Source: Crotophaga sulcirostris (taxonomy: Eukaryota > Chordata > Aves > Cuculiformes > Crotophagidae). Taken from it: DNA of 64,000 nt. The stretch covers positions 744,582 through 808,581 of the forward strand of contig VYZB01000271.1 in the NCBI GenBank assembly GCA_013397455.1, read 5' to 3'. The translations under genes were made by a program, and so were the position numbers. Position 1 is the stretch's first letter; each line of letters begins with the position of its first letter. The notes under the pieces were generated by a model. The model was given only the letters and a program-made list of their open reading frames with translations. It was not told the origin of the DNA and ran no database searches. Below are positions 40,424 to 52,106 of this stretch, piece by piece.

Positions 40424-43400
40424 ACATTCTTAGAGTCACAGCAGGTTGTTGGGCTCTCTTCGTGTTTTAATCACCCCGTGATTTGCATAGCCACAAAGTG
40501 ATGGCTGCACAAAAGGCGCCTTAACTTCTGCAGGTGGTGTGTTTGCTGGCAAAATAATGGCACACTGTGAACAGGCTTGCAAAGTCTCAATTCCAGTGTA
40601 ATAAAAGGACTCTGCTTGTGCTTATTACCTCCATTTTAGCTTTCCTTCTTAACAATTTGATTAAATAATATTCTGAGAATGCGCAATGTTTCTAAGGGAA
40701 GAAAAACTGTAGCTTAATTGTGGGTCTGTTTGTAGAAAGTGCAAGTGCTCTGTTTTAATTTGCATAGCTGTTTTTTTACATCTCATCACATCATTAATCA
40801 CAAAACCAGTCCTCCAAGCTTTAGCCAGAGAATGGAGAATGTGGCAGTGATCTTTGAACTTTCAGCTTCTTTCAAACATTACACAGAAGGAGCTTTGCCT
40901 TTTGGAAGGCAGAAGCAAAGCTTCAGAGATGCGCCATGGTATCACCTTCCAGCTGCCTGTCTCTCACAATGCCTCAACACAGGAAACTTCCAGGAAGGGC
41001 ACGAGCGAGGTCAGGAAATGGAAACCTTGTGCCATCCTTTTCCACAAGACACTTCTTCATACTGAGTAGGAGAGCAGCATCTCTTTTAATTCTGAGATGC
41101 TGTAATCTTTTGGTTTTTTCCAAGTCTCTAGTACTGTAAGGCTGCTGGGGAAAATGATGCACCTTCTCTTTAAATACACATATTCTACCAGGTTGAGCTC
41201 ATGGTTTTATTTGCCCAGTTCCAGTTTTCACTGACTTCAGCCTTGGCCTGAAGTTCCTGCAGGTGAGGTTCTCAGGATGTTTCTGACAACCTTTGGAACC
41301 CTGGATGCTCCCACTGTGCAGCAGTTTCAGCCCCCTGATGCTTCTGTGCTAGGAAAAGGAGAAGGGGGCCAGCAGACAGATGTGCATCATGGGAAAAAGT
41401 GTGACAAAAAGCTAGGAATCCATTCAGGAGATTCAGATATAACAAATTTCTGGAACACCTTTGAGATGGAGATAGTGAGAAGTGGGACAGGAGGAAAAAA
41501 AAAGCCTCACTAGTCTTAAGTCAGAGCTTGATGTGGCTATGTGACACAAGCCTGAGGTGGCGGCATCGCTTTATATTTTTTCCGTGTGGTGACTTTAGAG
41601 AACAGCTACATCCACAAAGTGAGGTGGTTTCTTCTTGGGAGCCAACAGACAGCCCTGATGTGAGCATTTGCACCTGCCTTTCACAAGGCACAGCGCTGCT
41701 TTGCCACAGTGCCTTCTGGAGTCCAATAAATAAATGTGCCAATAGTAAAATCAGATGCTGCTTCAGCCCCTTATTGAATAATATTAGCTACACAGAAGAA
41801 ACTGGGAGTAAAATAAGGAGGTATAGAATACTAACAATAGAGGATATTTCTGTTTTATAGAAAATAATTGTCAGAGCTTATTTTTGTTTCTATTCCTCTT
41901 TAGTTTATCCACTTCCAAGATTTTTCTGTTTCATGTGAATTCCCCTCCTCCTGCATGCACAGTGGGGTAAGTCCCAGACTGCTGTGAGCGAGGCAACATC
42001 AAACAACCCTGACTTGCTCAGGCACAGAGACAATTGTTCAGAAGGTCATGTAGAGTCACTGGAACCAGACCTGCTTAGCTGGTACATTAATTCATTAATA
42101 AAACTGTGTGTCTTTTCCCTCCATTTCTTAGAAAACTCAGATTTGTTTCCTGTTAGTCCTGGAAAAGGTGCTGAACTGCTGCACCTGCACTGTCTGCTTT
42201 GCTGCAAGATGAGCCAGGCATTTTGTTAGTGGTCTTTCCAGGCACGTAAGGGAGGGTAAAACTGCAGGAAATCTTCCCAGAGTCTTGCTGTACAAGGGGA
42301 ATGAATTAAAGACTTGATTCATCTCTTAGTGAGGATTATTCCAACAGCTACATATTACTATTGCAAGTTTACAAGAGATCCTCACCCCTTAAATAATCAT
42401 TTTCAACATATCCTGTTACTCAATATGATGCAACACATTCTTACACTCTGTTAGTATGGTGTATCACCAAGTCCTGGGGAACTGTGCAATCCAATAGAAG
42501 AAATTCAACTTTAGTCTTTTAGAAATTCTGAAAAGGGAGGTTTCATTTAAGTAAAGTTAAGGAGTTTGTCCAGGTGGGACAACCATACTACGATTACATT
42601 ACCTTCTGGGAGGCATTTCTCTGTCTTTGCTCCCACTTGCATAAATGTCTCTCCTGCCTTATACAAAAATAATTAAAAATTGATTAATTCAGGTTTTTTT
42701 TTAGAAATTGCTCAATCGTTGAGATATTTAGCTGGATGTACCCCTTCCTGCTGCAAGGGTACAGGAAATGCGCAAGACCTGTGTCAGTGGATGCAAGCTA
42801 AGGGGTTGCACCAGCAGAGCTCCTGTTGAACCTTTTGAGCTGTTAACTGTTGCATCAGCCCGACTGCCATGTACAGGGTGTCCGTTCATTTGAAATTGCT
42901 TTGTCTTTTAACCAGCAAGAAATAAATTTTCATTCCACTGACACAGAGCTTCAGCATTACCTGCCTTAGGAGCATTTGATGTTCTCGTGAGCTCCTCTCA
43001 CACAAAATGAACTGGCACTTCTGGAGCAGGGTGGGGAACAGCTTTGCTGCCCTGCAAATTCATGTAAGAGTTTAAAAGACTACATTTCACCTCTTGACAA
43101 CAACAACAAAACAATGAAACAAGACATTCATATTGGTATATGAATGTCACCTTAAACCTCCATCTCCAGAGCAAGCCTTCACCAGATGTGAAGGTTTTCA
43201 ACAAAACACAGGTTTGTCTTCCAAAACAGCTCCCCTACTTCCAGTAAAACTGTTTCCCTGCAAAAAAAGGTTTTGTCAAAAATATGAGTGCTAACCAAAG
43301 GTGCAGCTCTTCCTATGACAGGTGCCTCCTTGCCTTCTGGTGTTCCCCCAGATGCGTTCGTCAGTCCTGACTTGTTAACAAACCTGCAGTAATTAGAGTG

Positions 43401-44477
43401 CCCGTTAAATAGGATGAGGTGATGAGACTCAGACCTCAGTGTTGTGTTTCTTCTTTGCTCTGCTCTTTATTTTTTGTTCCTTTTAGTAACTGATTAAGCC
43501 TGAACAAATTGAGAGCACCACCAAATAGCACCTTGATTTGAAAAGCTGTTAGTTTGAAGAAACAAAAAAGGTTGTGTTTGTTTGTTTATTTGCTCTGAAT
43601 GGAACAACAGAGGCTGGTATCCCTAAGGTAGCCTGAGCAGATCCCCTGTGCTGCTCAGTTTTCTCTTCATTCTCAAGACTGGCTTGAAATATCTGCTGTC
43701 TTTCATTTCAAGCAAAAATGAACTTGCACTGAGAGTGTTTTGCCAGGAGGTATGGCACTTTTCAATTCCTCTGTCTTGTTTAGTGACGTTTTTCCACCAC
43801 TTTGAAGAAGTACTGAACTTCATTTTTAGTAAGGGAGCAATTGTTTCGGGAACTGAAAAGCTGCTGAGATCTAGAAGCACATTTTCAATGTATTTTTTGT
43901 CTTAACCTTCACACCCTGAGCTGAGTGATCCCCGTGCAGAGCTGTGCCTCCCAGGCCTCATCTCACCCCAGCCTCAAATCCCCACATTCTCACTGAATGG
44001 TGTGGTGAGCTTCGTATGTTATCGAACTGTGGCAAAAGCTTTATTACAAAATCTAGATTAAAGAGGAGATGAAACGAGTGTTTCCCGTGCCACCTTCCAG
44101 CCAGCATCTACCTTACTGTAGGATGGCATGAAAGCGAAATTGGGAAAAGGTTTTTTTTCAGCTCAAAGTAGCTGAAGAATAACATAAAAAGAAAAATCTT
44201 TTATGAAGCAACCTTATTTGCCTTCTGTACAAGTATGCATTGAGTATAACTGCATTGAAATTCAGAGTCTTCCACCATGCCTGCGAAGCAGCTCAAGGTC
44301 ACTGTGCCCAGTCAGTGACTATAAACTTTGGAGAAAGAGAAGTGGTGCAGCTCTGCTCTGCTGCTGTGGGAGTGCAAGCCTTGTGGGAGGAAAGGGGTGG
44401 GTCATGAATCACCTAGTCCTGCGAGAAAAAAGATATGTTGAAATGAGAATCACAGGGAGAATCTGAGATTCCCCCTG

Positions 44478-44850
44478 GAGAATCTGTCATGGGAGGAGAG
44501 GCTGAGGCTGAGGCTGGGATTGCTCAGTCTGTGGAAGAGCTGCCTTAATGTGTACAAAGCCTGGTAGGAAGGAGGAGGAGAGACAGAGCCAGGACTTCTC
44601 AGTGGTATCCAGGGACAGGGGAAGAGGCAATGGGCACAAATTGAAATACAAGTTCTGTTTAAGCATAAGAAGGTGATTTTTTGCTGTACAGACACTGGAT
44701 CAGGCTGCCCAGAGAGGCTGTGAAGTTATCTCTGACTTTGGAGATACTCAAACCTTGGTGCTGGGGGAGCTGCTGCAGCTGGCCCTGCCCTGGGTAGGGG
44801 GTTGGCTGGATGATGTTCCTTCCAACCTCAGCTCTTCTGTTACTCTGCCA
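44478..44850 (+). mobile_element. Diverged CR1 LINE 3' fragment
   Basis: CR1 features are present in order but eroded: GGAGAGGCTGAGGCTG, then CAGGCTGCCCAGAGAGGCTG, then GGCTGGATGATGTTCCTTCC and CCAACCTCAGC. The divergence suggests an older subfamily. It lies in intron 1, antisense to PSTPIP1. Confidence 0.85.
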
Positions 44851-44920
44851 TCCAAAAATGTACCTCAACAGGCTGCTTTAGCTAACCAGAGCACACACTC
44901 TTTAGTTTCTGCATGAAGTG

Positions 44921-44950
44921 CTGTTACAGAACAGCACTGTTCTGTAACAG
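44921..44950. repeat. Perfect 14-bp inverted repeat, 2-bp spacer
   Basis: CTGTTACAGAACAG, then CA, then CTGTTCTGTAACAG: the two arms are exact reverse complements. The centre contains AGAACA and TGTTCT half-sites of steroid-receptor type, but spaced by four bases rather than the usual three. The element begins about 70 bp after a CR1 end. Confidence 0.9.
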
Positions 44951-47833
44951 GATCCGTTTGAAGTTGTGTGTGACAAATACTGGTTTAACTCCAGGAGGAC
45001 ATTTGACGTGTCTGTGTACATGCGGGTGAAAAGAGAGTTGATGACTCACCTATTCCATATTTAAATACATGCTCATGGCACAGTTAAAATTGGCATAAGT
45101 AAGAATCCTCCATTTCTCCAAGCCCAAGCAAACCCAAACATCTTTTGCAGAGCAGGACAGATCACAACAAACTAGATGTAACCATGTAAAAGTATTAACA
45201 AAATTGTCACAGTTACTTCATCAATCAACCACTTTAAGCAGAGAAAACTCTTAGATAAGGCACTTTGATGCAGCACAATCATCAGAAATTATTCATAAAA
45301 TGTAATTACTTAACTGTCTAATGATTTTCAGTCACGGACCCAAAATGATCTTTCTGGAGACCTGTTAGTGTACCTGGTCTGGAAAGCCTTCTGTGGCTGT
45401 AGGACCAGCCCACTGTGTTTAAACCTCCCCTAGATACACTTCCTTCTCACAGGGAAGATGCTCGGCCTGATGTGCCACATGCAGGCAAAAGCTGAGCAAA
45501 CATAAACCTCTACTACTTCCATTTGAGCTCATCACCAAGGAAATGAACCACCCCAAATAAGCTGTGCTTGCTTCCTCACAGACCCATTTTAGGAACATGG
45601 GAGATGGAAGTCGCCATCGACATGTTTGCCTTGCAGCCGATATCTGTGCTGGGAGTGAGCTCATTTGAGCTTCATTTCAGCCATTGTGCTCTGCTCAGAA
45701 GTGATTTGTGAAGCACCAGTGTTTCCATAGCCACAACAACCGATCCTTTTTTCTGTGATTTCCTGTGGTTTCGGTGATTGTTGTAAGGTTGCCCACCTCC
45801 CCCCCCACGGGTGCTTCTCGCTGCCCCAGTGAGCTGAGCATCCTTCCCAAATCAGCTGGGGAATGTAGGAAGAAATTATGTGTACGAAAAGAATAGTGCG
45901 GTCTCTCCCGTAGAGATGAAGATGCCCTCACAACAAACACATCAGCTGGAGAATCAGTTCAACTTTTCCAAGCTGGTTCCCCTTTATTCCCCATTTCCAC
46001 ACATTTCCACCAGTGGTGACTTGGTCTAGATGTAAGCAGGGCCACAGCCATCCACCTGCCCCATTTTCTGGAGTTGGGAGCGATGCAGCCAGCAGAGCCC
46101 AGCAGGCTGTGTGCCAGCACGCAGTGAGGTTTGTTTTAATTTCCCTTGTGTCAGTAGATACTAATACAACTGCTGCAATCCAGTTCAAATGAAACATGGA
46201 GGGCAACCACCTGCAAAGCTGAGATACCAGGGCTAAAGACTTAGCAGCTACCTCCCTGCCCAGGAAGCTGTGCCTCTGGCCCAAGGGTTGCCTGGAGCCC
46301 TCACCAACCCTGCTTCCTCCCTCCAGGCAAACCTGTTCCCTCTTGCTTCCCCCTCACAGATCTGCTTCACAAAAACAGCCCTGCAGAACTTAAAACCTCT
46401 GCAGGAAAGCAGGGAAGCTTGGGGCATAGCAAAGATTTCCTCTTTTGATTAAAACAATCAGTATGGCGTTGCTTCAGAATATTGTCTAGTAAGTCTAGAA
46501 AATAGTTCTACTGTGACTTTATAATCGTCTCTACACTCTTCTATCACAGTTAAGAGCCTCATTAGAGGCTAATTTATTTATGAAACTAATTACATCTTTT
46601 TTTTTTCCATATATAATAGATCATTGTGTGAAAAACCTCCAAAGTCAGTTTTGCTTTGAACCTGATGTAGAATATAACCTGAAGTCAAAACAAGGAAGAT
46701 TAAGAAAGCATCTTTGTTTATCACAGGCCCTTTGTTTAAAGCCCATCCATGGCTCTCACTGCTGTGGTAGTCTGACCACAGCCGTGGGTACTGCAGAGGT
46801 AGGAATGTGGAAAGGAGTTCACAGCAGGGCAGGGAGGCAGACCCTGCTATCTCCTGTTCAAGGCCTGCAGGATATTTGCTGCCCCATATCTCCAGCTCAC
46901 TCATGATTTTAAACCTGAGCTGTGAGAATCCACAAGCCCTGAGCTTATCTTGCAGCTGTGAACGAAGAAGCACTGCAAACTTTAAGCATTTTCATTTTTA
47001 AATCCTAAGCACCTTAGGAACTCATGACACGTTTTTGGAATTGGCTTGGCCACTTGAGTTTGATTCAAAGCTGCCCAGGGAATAGATTTCCTCTCACTCA
47101 GCTCTGGGTACTTTGGAGCCTGCCCCAAATCCAAACACCTCCTTTGAAAGTCTTCCTCTCTCCCCCTTGCCCGGTGGGTAAGGAAAGCCAGTAAATGATG
47201 CCAGTAAACCCTACCAACCTCTTGGCCAGAAACAGCTGCGTTTTCCGAGGTTATAACATAGAATGAGACTAAGAGAGTCCCTCAGTATTTGTTACAGAAG
47301 GGGAAAGATTTTCTTGGTTAGTGTTTTTTTGTAAAAGAAAAAATAATGTTGCTCAGATCTCTGCCTGTTAACATAATCCTGTTAACATGAAATTCAGCTA
47401 GTATTGCAGACGTACGCCTTGATAGCCTGGGAATTTACCTGGCTGTCTAATCTGATGATAGAGAAGACAGGCAACATCTATTACATTGGTAGAGCAGCCC
47501 AGCAGAACGTTAATCCATCAGCAGCTGCCCCACACTGGCTACCAAATCGATTCATACTTCCATCTCACTAATATTTTCCAAAAAATGTTATCAGAGGGTA
47601 GAAAACTTGTGTTAAGAAACACACTTTAGTGGAGGCTTTGAGCAACTTTGCCTTAAATCATTACTGAGCATATGAAGGGTATAAAACCAAAAATTATAAT
47701 TAAAAAATGCACTGGTTTTAGCTCAAGCCATGAAACAAAGAAAAAACATATAGCACAAGTGTGAAACCTCTAGTATAGAAGCATCACTGCTGTGTTTAAT
47801 AGGGAAAAGAGAGATTAAATCACTGCTACATTT

Positions 47834-48822
47834 CATAGAATCATTGAATCGTAGAATGTCCTGAGTTGGAAGGGACTCAGAAGGATCATCAAGTCCAACT
47901 CCTGTCCCTGCACAGGACAACTCCAACATTCACACCGTGGGGCTGAGGGCATTGGCCAAAGGCTTCTGGAATATTGTCAGGCTTGGTGAGACTGCTTGCC
48001 TGGGGAGCTGTTCCAGTGCTCCACCACCCTCTGGGTGAAGAACCTTTTCCTAATCCTCCCCTGGCCCATCTTCCTACCATTCCCTCAAGTCCTGTCGTTG
48101 TTCACCAGAGAGAAAACCCAGTGCCTGCTCCTTCTCCTTCCCTTGTGAGGAAACAGTAGATGGTTCTTAGGTGCCCTCTCAGTTTCCACTTCTCCAGGCT
48201 GAACAAACCAAGTGACTTCAGCCTCTCCTCATATGATTTCTTCCTCTAGGCCCACCAGCTTTGTGGCCTCCTCTGGACACTCTCCAGTAGCTTGAACATC
48301 CTTTTTATCCTGTGGCGCCCAAAACTGAACACAATATTCAAGGTGGGGCCTCACCAGTGCAGAGCAGAGCAAGAAAATCCCCTCGGCTCACCCAACTGGC
48401 AATGCTGTGCTGGATGCACCCCAGAACATGGGTGGCCTCTTGGTTTCCAAGGCTCACTGTTGGCTCATGTTCAACTTGCCATCGACCAGAACCCCCAGGT
48501 CCCTTCCACAGGCTGCTCTCCAGCCCCTCGCCCCCCAGGCTGTGTGGACACCCAGGGTTGCTGCGTCCCATTGCCCTGTTAAACCCCACACGGTTGGTGA
48601 TTGCCCAGCTCTCCCATCTGTCCAGATCCCCTGCAGGGCCTCACGAGTGTCCACAGCTCCCCCCACTTTTGTGTCATTGGCAAACTTAGTTAGTAAACTC
48701 TCAAGTCCTGCACCCAGGGCATTTATGAAGATATTAAAGAGCACTGGCCCCAGGATGGACCCCTGCGGAACCCTGCTAGGGACTGCTCACCATCCCGGTG
48801 TAACCCCATTCACTGTGACCCT
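47834..48822 (-). mobile_element. CR1 LINE fragment reaching into the RT domain
   Basis: This is the longest CR1 copy in the window, at about 990 bp. It carries the reversed tail (CATAGAATCATTG) and the 3' part of ORF2 back to the reverse-transcriptase core. Read on the minus strand it includes MLFNIFIN and FANDTKVGG, the region of the catalytic FADD/YADD box. The second aspartate position is hit, giving FAND, and several frameshifts occur, so it is dead. A 24-bp near-identical direct repeat flanks it (47798-47821 and 48832-48855). Confidence 0.92.
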
Positions 48823-49549
48823 TTTCCCTTCAATAGGGAAAAGATATATTAAAACTTACACCTGTTACAAAGAACCATTTGCCTTTGCCTGAAAGACAGC
48901 CCCCCCTGTTCTAAGGCTGAGGAACGTTGTGGGGAACGAATAGGGCTCTCTCACTGCTGGCTGGGGAGGATCTGCTGCTTTTAGGGTCTCTTTACATACT
49001 TTACATTGCAATAAGTGCTACAGAAACTTCTGCCTAGCCCAACATTTGCTGATGGTAAGAGCAGGGAGTTGTTGCTCAGGGTGTCAGAGAGGGGCTGCAG
49101 CAGTGTCCTTAGGCAGCTCTTAGAGATCAGGGATCTGCACGGAGTGATTGGCTGTGGTGCGAATATACTTTTCAGTTTTTAATCATAAAGACAGTTTCCA
49201 TTCATGGTACAAATCAAATAAAGGAGATAATTGCTCACGGAAGCAAACCACACAGAAAAATTTTCCTCTCACTAACGGGCATAAGGGAACCTTATGAATG
49301 CAAAAATAATTGCTGACCTTGCGATTTGGGGGGCGAGTTTTTGCCAGATTGTGCAATATCCTGTAAGTTTTTATTTTAAAAGACTCGTTATTGCATAGCT
49401 AAAACTACCATCCTGCTACCGGATATATTTCTGCCCTGTTAATCAAGCTTGGTGATACAATATTTGCAGCCACACAACATTAAAAACACAGATGCTTTGC
49501 TTTAAGGGAGGTGTTAGCTTCAAAGCTAAGCTATGTTAACACAACACAG

Positions 49550-49761
49550 GCCAGGGGAGGTTCAGACTAGACCTTAGGAAAAAATTATTTACTGAAAGGG
49601 TGGTCAGGCACTGGCACAGCTGCCCAGAGAGGTGGCTGAGTCACCATCCCTGGAGGTGTTTAAAAGACAGGTAGATGAGTTCCTCAGGGACATGGTTTAG
49701 TAACTGACAGGTACAGTAGGACTCGATGATCTCAAAGGTCTTTTCCAACCAGATGATTCTA
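49550..49761 (+). mobile_element. Short CR1 LINE 3' fragment
   Basis: The ORF2 end (GGCCAGGGGAGGTTCAGACT, TTTACTGAAAGGGTGGTCAG, CCCTGGAGGTGTTTAA) and 3' UTR (GATGATCTCAAAGGTC) of CR1 are present. The tail is decayed to GATGATTCTAAG. It lies in intron 1. Confidence 0.9.
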
Positions 49762-50355
49762 AGCACAGGGGAGAAGTTCAGGGAAGAAGAGCCATGAAGA
49801 ACTGGCCTGGCCAGACTCCCAGCTGGCATTAATCACCCTAACCCTGCTCCAGTCAGTGGAGTACACCTGATTTCTGTTCACTAATGACCAAGATCTTGAA
49901 AAGTAAATACACCAAATGCACCAGTTCTAAAAGTCAGGTGTCACGTTTTGAAGGAAGGCCAGGAATGTAAAAGCTGATGCTCCCAGGGTAGCGCTGGCTT
50001 GTAGTTATCCCCTACCCCACGTGTTGGACAGTGCAGTGAGCAGCTGTATGAAAGAGGAGGCTTGGAGAGTCTCATGTAGGTGTGGTCGCACACAGTTAGG
50101 CTTAGCATCAAAATTAACTTTTGTATTTCCTCATTGCATTTGTTTTTAACTGTTCAAATCTGGACTGGGGGCAGGGAAGGCTTCCTCGAAGTGCTGGGAG
50201 GAAGGTGTTCACTGAAATAAGTTCTTGCATTTGCCCATCTATTTCATACCAGGAGAGGGTTTACCCCGCCGGGCAGGTGCAGAGAAAGAAAGTGCAGACA
50301 GCAAATATGGTGTGAAGGGTTTGTTCTACTTGGCCTGGTAGGAAAATGACTGGGA

Positions 50356-50371
50356 GAATTCATATGAATTC
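50356..50371. repeat. 16-bp perfect palindrome
   Basis: GAATTCATATGAATTC reads the same on both strands with no spacer. It ends only eight bases before the tail end of a CR1 copy. Confidence 0.9.
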
Positions 50372-50379
50372 AGGTCTTT

Positions 50380-50708
50380 CATAGAATCACAGAACAGTTT
50401 GGGTCGGAAGGGGCATTAAAACCCATCCAGTTCATGGGCAGGGACACCTTTCACTGAATCAGAGTGCTCAAAGCCCCATCCAACCTGGCCTTGAACACAT
50501 CCAGGGATGGGGCAGCCACCACTTCTCTGGGCAACCTGGGCCAGGGCCTCCCTACCCTCACAGGAAAACATTTCTTCCTGAGGTCTCATCTAAATCTCCC
50601 CTTTTTCAGCTTCAAACAATTGCCCCTTGTCCTATCCCTGCACTCCTTGATCAAGAGCCCCTCCCCAGCTTTCCTGTAGCCCCTCTTTAGGTACTGGAAG
50701 GCTGCTAT
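50380..50708 (-). mobile_element. CR1 LINE 3' fragment
   Basis: This is a minus-strand CR1 with reversed tail (CATAGAATCACAGAAC), 3' UTR and ORF2 end (GGGATGGGGCAGCCACCACT, CAACCTGGGCCAGGGCCTCC). It ends near GTACTGGAAGGCTGC. It resembles the copy at 17682-18063. It lies about 0.8 kb downstream of PSTPIP1 coding exon 1, inside intron 1. Confidence 0.92.
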
Positions 50709-51517
50709 ATTTCAGTCAATCCTAGATGCCGGGAAAATGGTTTCCCAGACAAGCGGCAACCACATAACATCCTGTTTACCCAGCTTTGCAGCATCAGGGG
50801 TTTGTTGTTGTTTTTTTTCCCCTAAAACCTTCACTCCAGAAGCAATTGCAAGAGAACCTCCAATTACCCCTGAGAGAGAGACGACTTTTTACTTGTCAAT
50901 GCAGAGAAAGAGCTTGAAAACAAGAGATCAAAAGGTTCTTCAACTAGAATTCAAATAAGAAGAATGGAACATATCTACATGCTTTAGCATTCGCTGGTTT
51001 TAAGTCAGTGGTGTGTGCGCAGGCTTAGTTCTTGAGTGTCACTGCTAGCTTTGGCTACCTGTGCTCTTCTGCACCTCTGGAGGTGGGTGAGCAATAGCAT
51101 TTGGCACCAATTTCTACAAGCAAACATGAGAGATTTCAGGCTGTAATTAGTGACCATTGACCTGTTTGGGGTAGCCACTCCTAAATCTGAGGACGCTCTC
51201 TGCAAGCAAGCGACTATGAGACAGACAAACCCGTGTTCCTTGCAAAAGCAGTTTCTGGACATAGTACTGGGAATGTCAATTCGTTTATATGGATCAGATA
51301 TAGTTCTTTACAATGTATTCTTCTGCCTAGGGTAAAGAACTTACACTATCAAACAGTATGGTTTTGCTTGGAGACAAATCTACTTTTTTACTAAACTAAA
51401 TTTGAAGCACAGAACAGGATTAAATTTGTTTTAAACTATATATAGAACTAAGCTGTTAAAATATTTTTAAACACAGTTATATTGAATATAGGAAACACAT
51501 AGGAAATGCTCACTTAC

Positions 51518-51550
51518 CCAAAATGCATCTTTAAACTGCAACTGTGTCAT
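51518..51550 (-). CDS. PSTPIP1: PSTPIP1 coding exon 1 (start codon, residues 1-11)
   Basis: This exon encodes MTQLQFKDAFW, the extreme N-terminus leading into the F-BAR domain. It ends in a strong donor, TGG|GTAAGT, in phase 0. The human protein, from memory, begins MMPQLQFKDAFW, so this copy is one residue shorter. That shift explains the constant offset seen in later exons. The ATG has A at -3, an acceptable context. The frame stays open upstream as far as about 51805 but has no other ATG, which supports this start. The mRNA 5' UTR should continue above 51550. Confidence 0.93.
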
Positions 51551-51805
51551 TATTATCACTCCGTGGAGGGGGAGAAATTCTTCAGCAAGTTGGCTCTTGG
51601 GTGAGAGCAGCAGCAGCCCCAGCACCGAGCCTTGACGCTCTACCCGAGCTGAAGCCCAAAGTGAAGCACATCCACAGACCTGTCTCTGCTGAAGTGAAGC
51701 TGGTGAAAAATAGCATTGGGCTGTTTCAGGCAGCTCAGCGTGATGACCTAGGGCTGTGAAGGGACAGGGGGAAAAAAGCTCTTGCTCACACCCAGAGACA
51801 CGCAC
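51551..51805 (-). other. PSTPIP1: Probable PSTPIP1 5' UTR / core promoter region
   Basis: This is the sequence immediately upstream of the start codon. The reading frame of exon 1 stays open through it, but it contains no in-frame ATG. No TATA box or CpG island is obvious. The transcription start cannot be fixed from sequence alone. Confidence 0.35.
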
Positions 51806-52041
51806 GCACTCAGCACCCTAACCCCAAACCGGTTTCTCTTCTGGTAAACAGTTAATATTGAAATGAGGAAGCAAGGAGATGTCAAATGTTGTCAGGTTGC
51901 TCCTTCCATGTGTGCATGTGAGCAGCTGGCAAAGAAAAAAACTGAGAGCGGGGGAAAAGCTAAGATTCAGTGGTACGATTTGATCAGCTACAGGAGGAGA
52001 GAGAGCAATTAAAATGCAAAGGAAACCAGCACAATGCAAAG

Positions 52042-52106
52042 AGATAAGCTGTGGAGGAAATTAGAATCAAACTGTCATGTAACGCTGCGGTCTTACAAAG
52101 AGGAAG
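52042..52106. promoter_or_regulatory. GATA/RUNX/ETS motif cluster upstream of PSTPIP1
   Basis: Within 65 bp there is AGATAAG (52042-52048, GATA), GAGGAA (52054-52059, ETS/PU.1-like), TGCGGT (52086-52091, RUNX consensus TGYGGT) and GAGGAAG (52100-52106, ETS/PU.1-like). It lies about 0.5 kb upstream of the start codon of a leukocyte-specific gene. Another GAGGAAGC occurs at 51865-51872. Individual motifs are short and common; the clustering and position make the call plausible. Confidence 0.4.

Larger units (their letters stand above)
30856..51517 (-). other. PSTPIP1 intron 1 (20.7 kb)
   Basis: This first intron makes up a third of the window. It holds a nested pair of CR1 copies (36966-37722), CR1 fragments at 44478-44850, 47834-48822, 49550-49761 and 50380-50708, a probable old LINE relic at about 35300-35800, two perfect palindromes (44921-44950 and 50356-50371) and a 168-codon plus-strand open frame at 39917-40423. 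The rest is unique-looking AT-rich sequence. Large first introns often hold enhancers, but none can be assigned here. Confidence 0.8.

Noticed and set aside
44928..44943. Glucocorticoid/androgen response element in the palindrome
   Set aside because: The half-sites are present, but the spacer is four bases rather than three, so it was not called as a receptor site and only the palindrome is reported.
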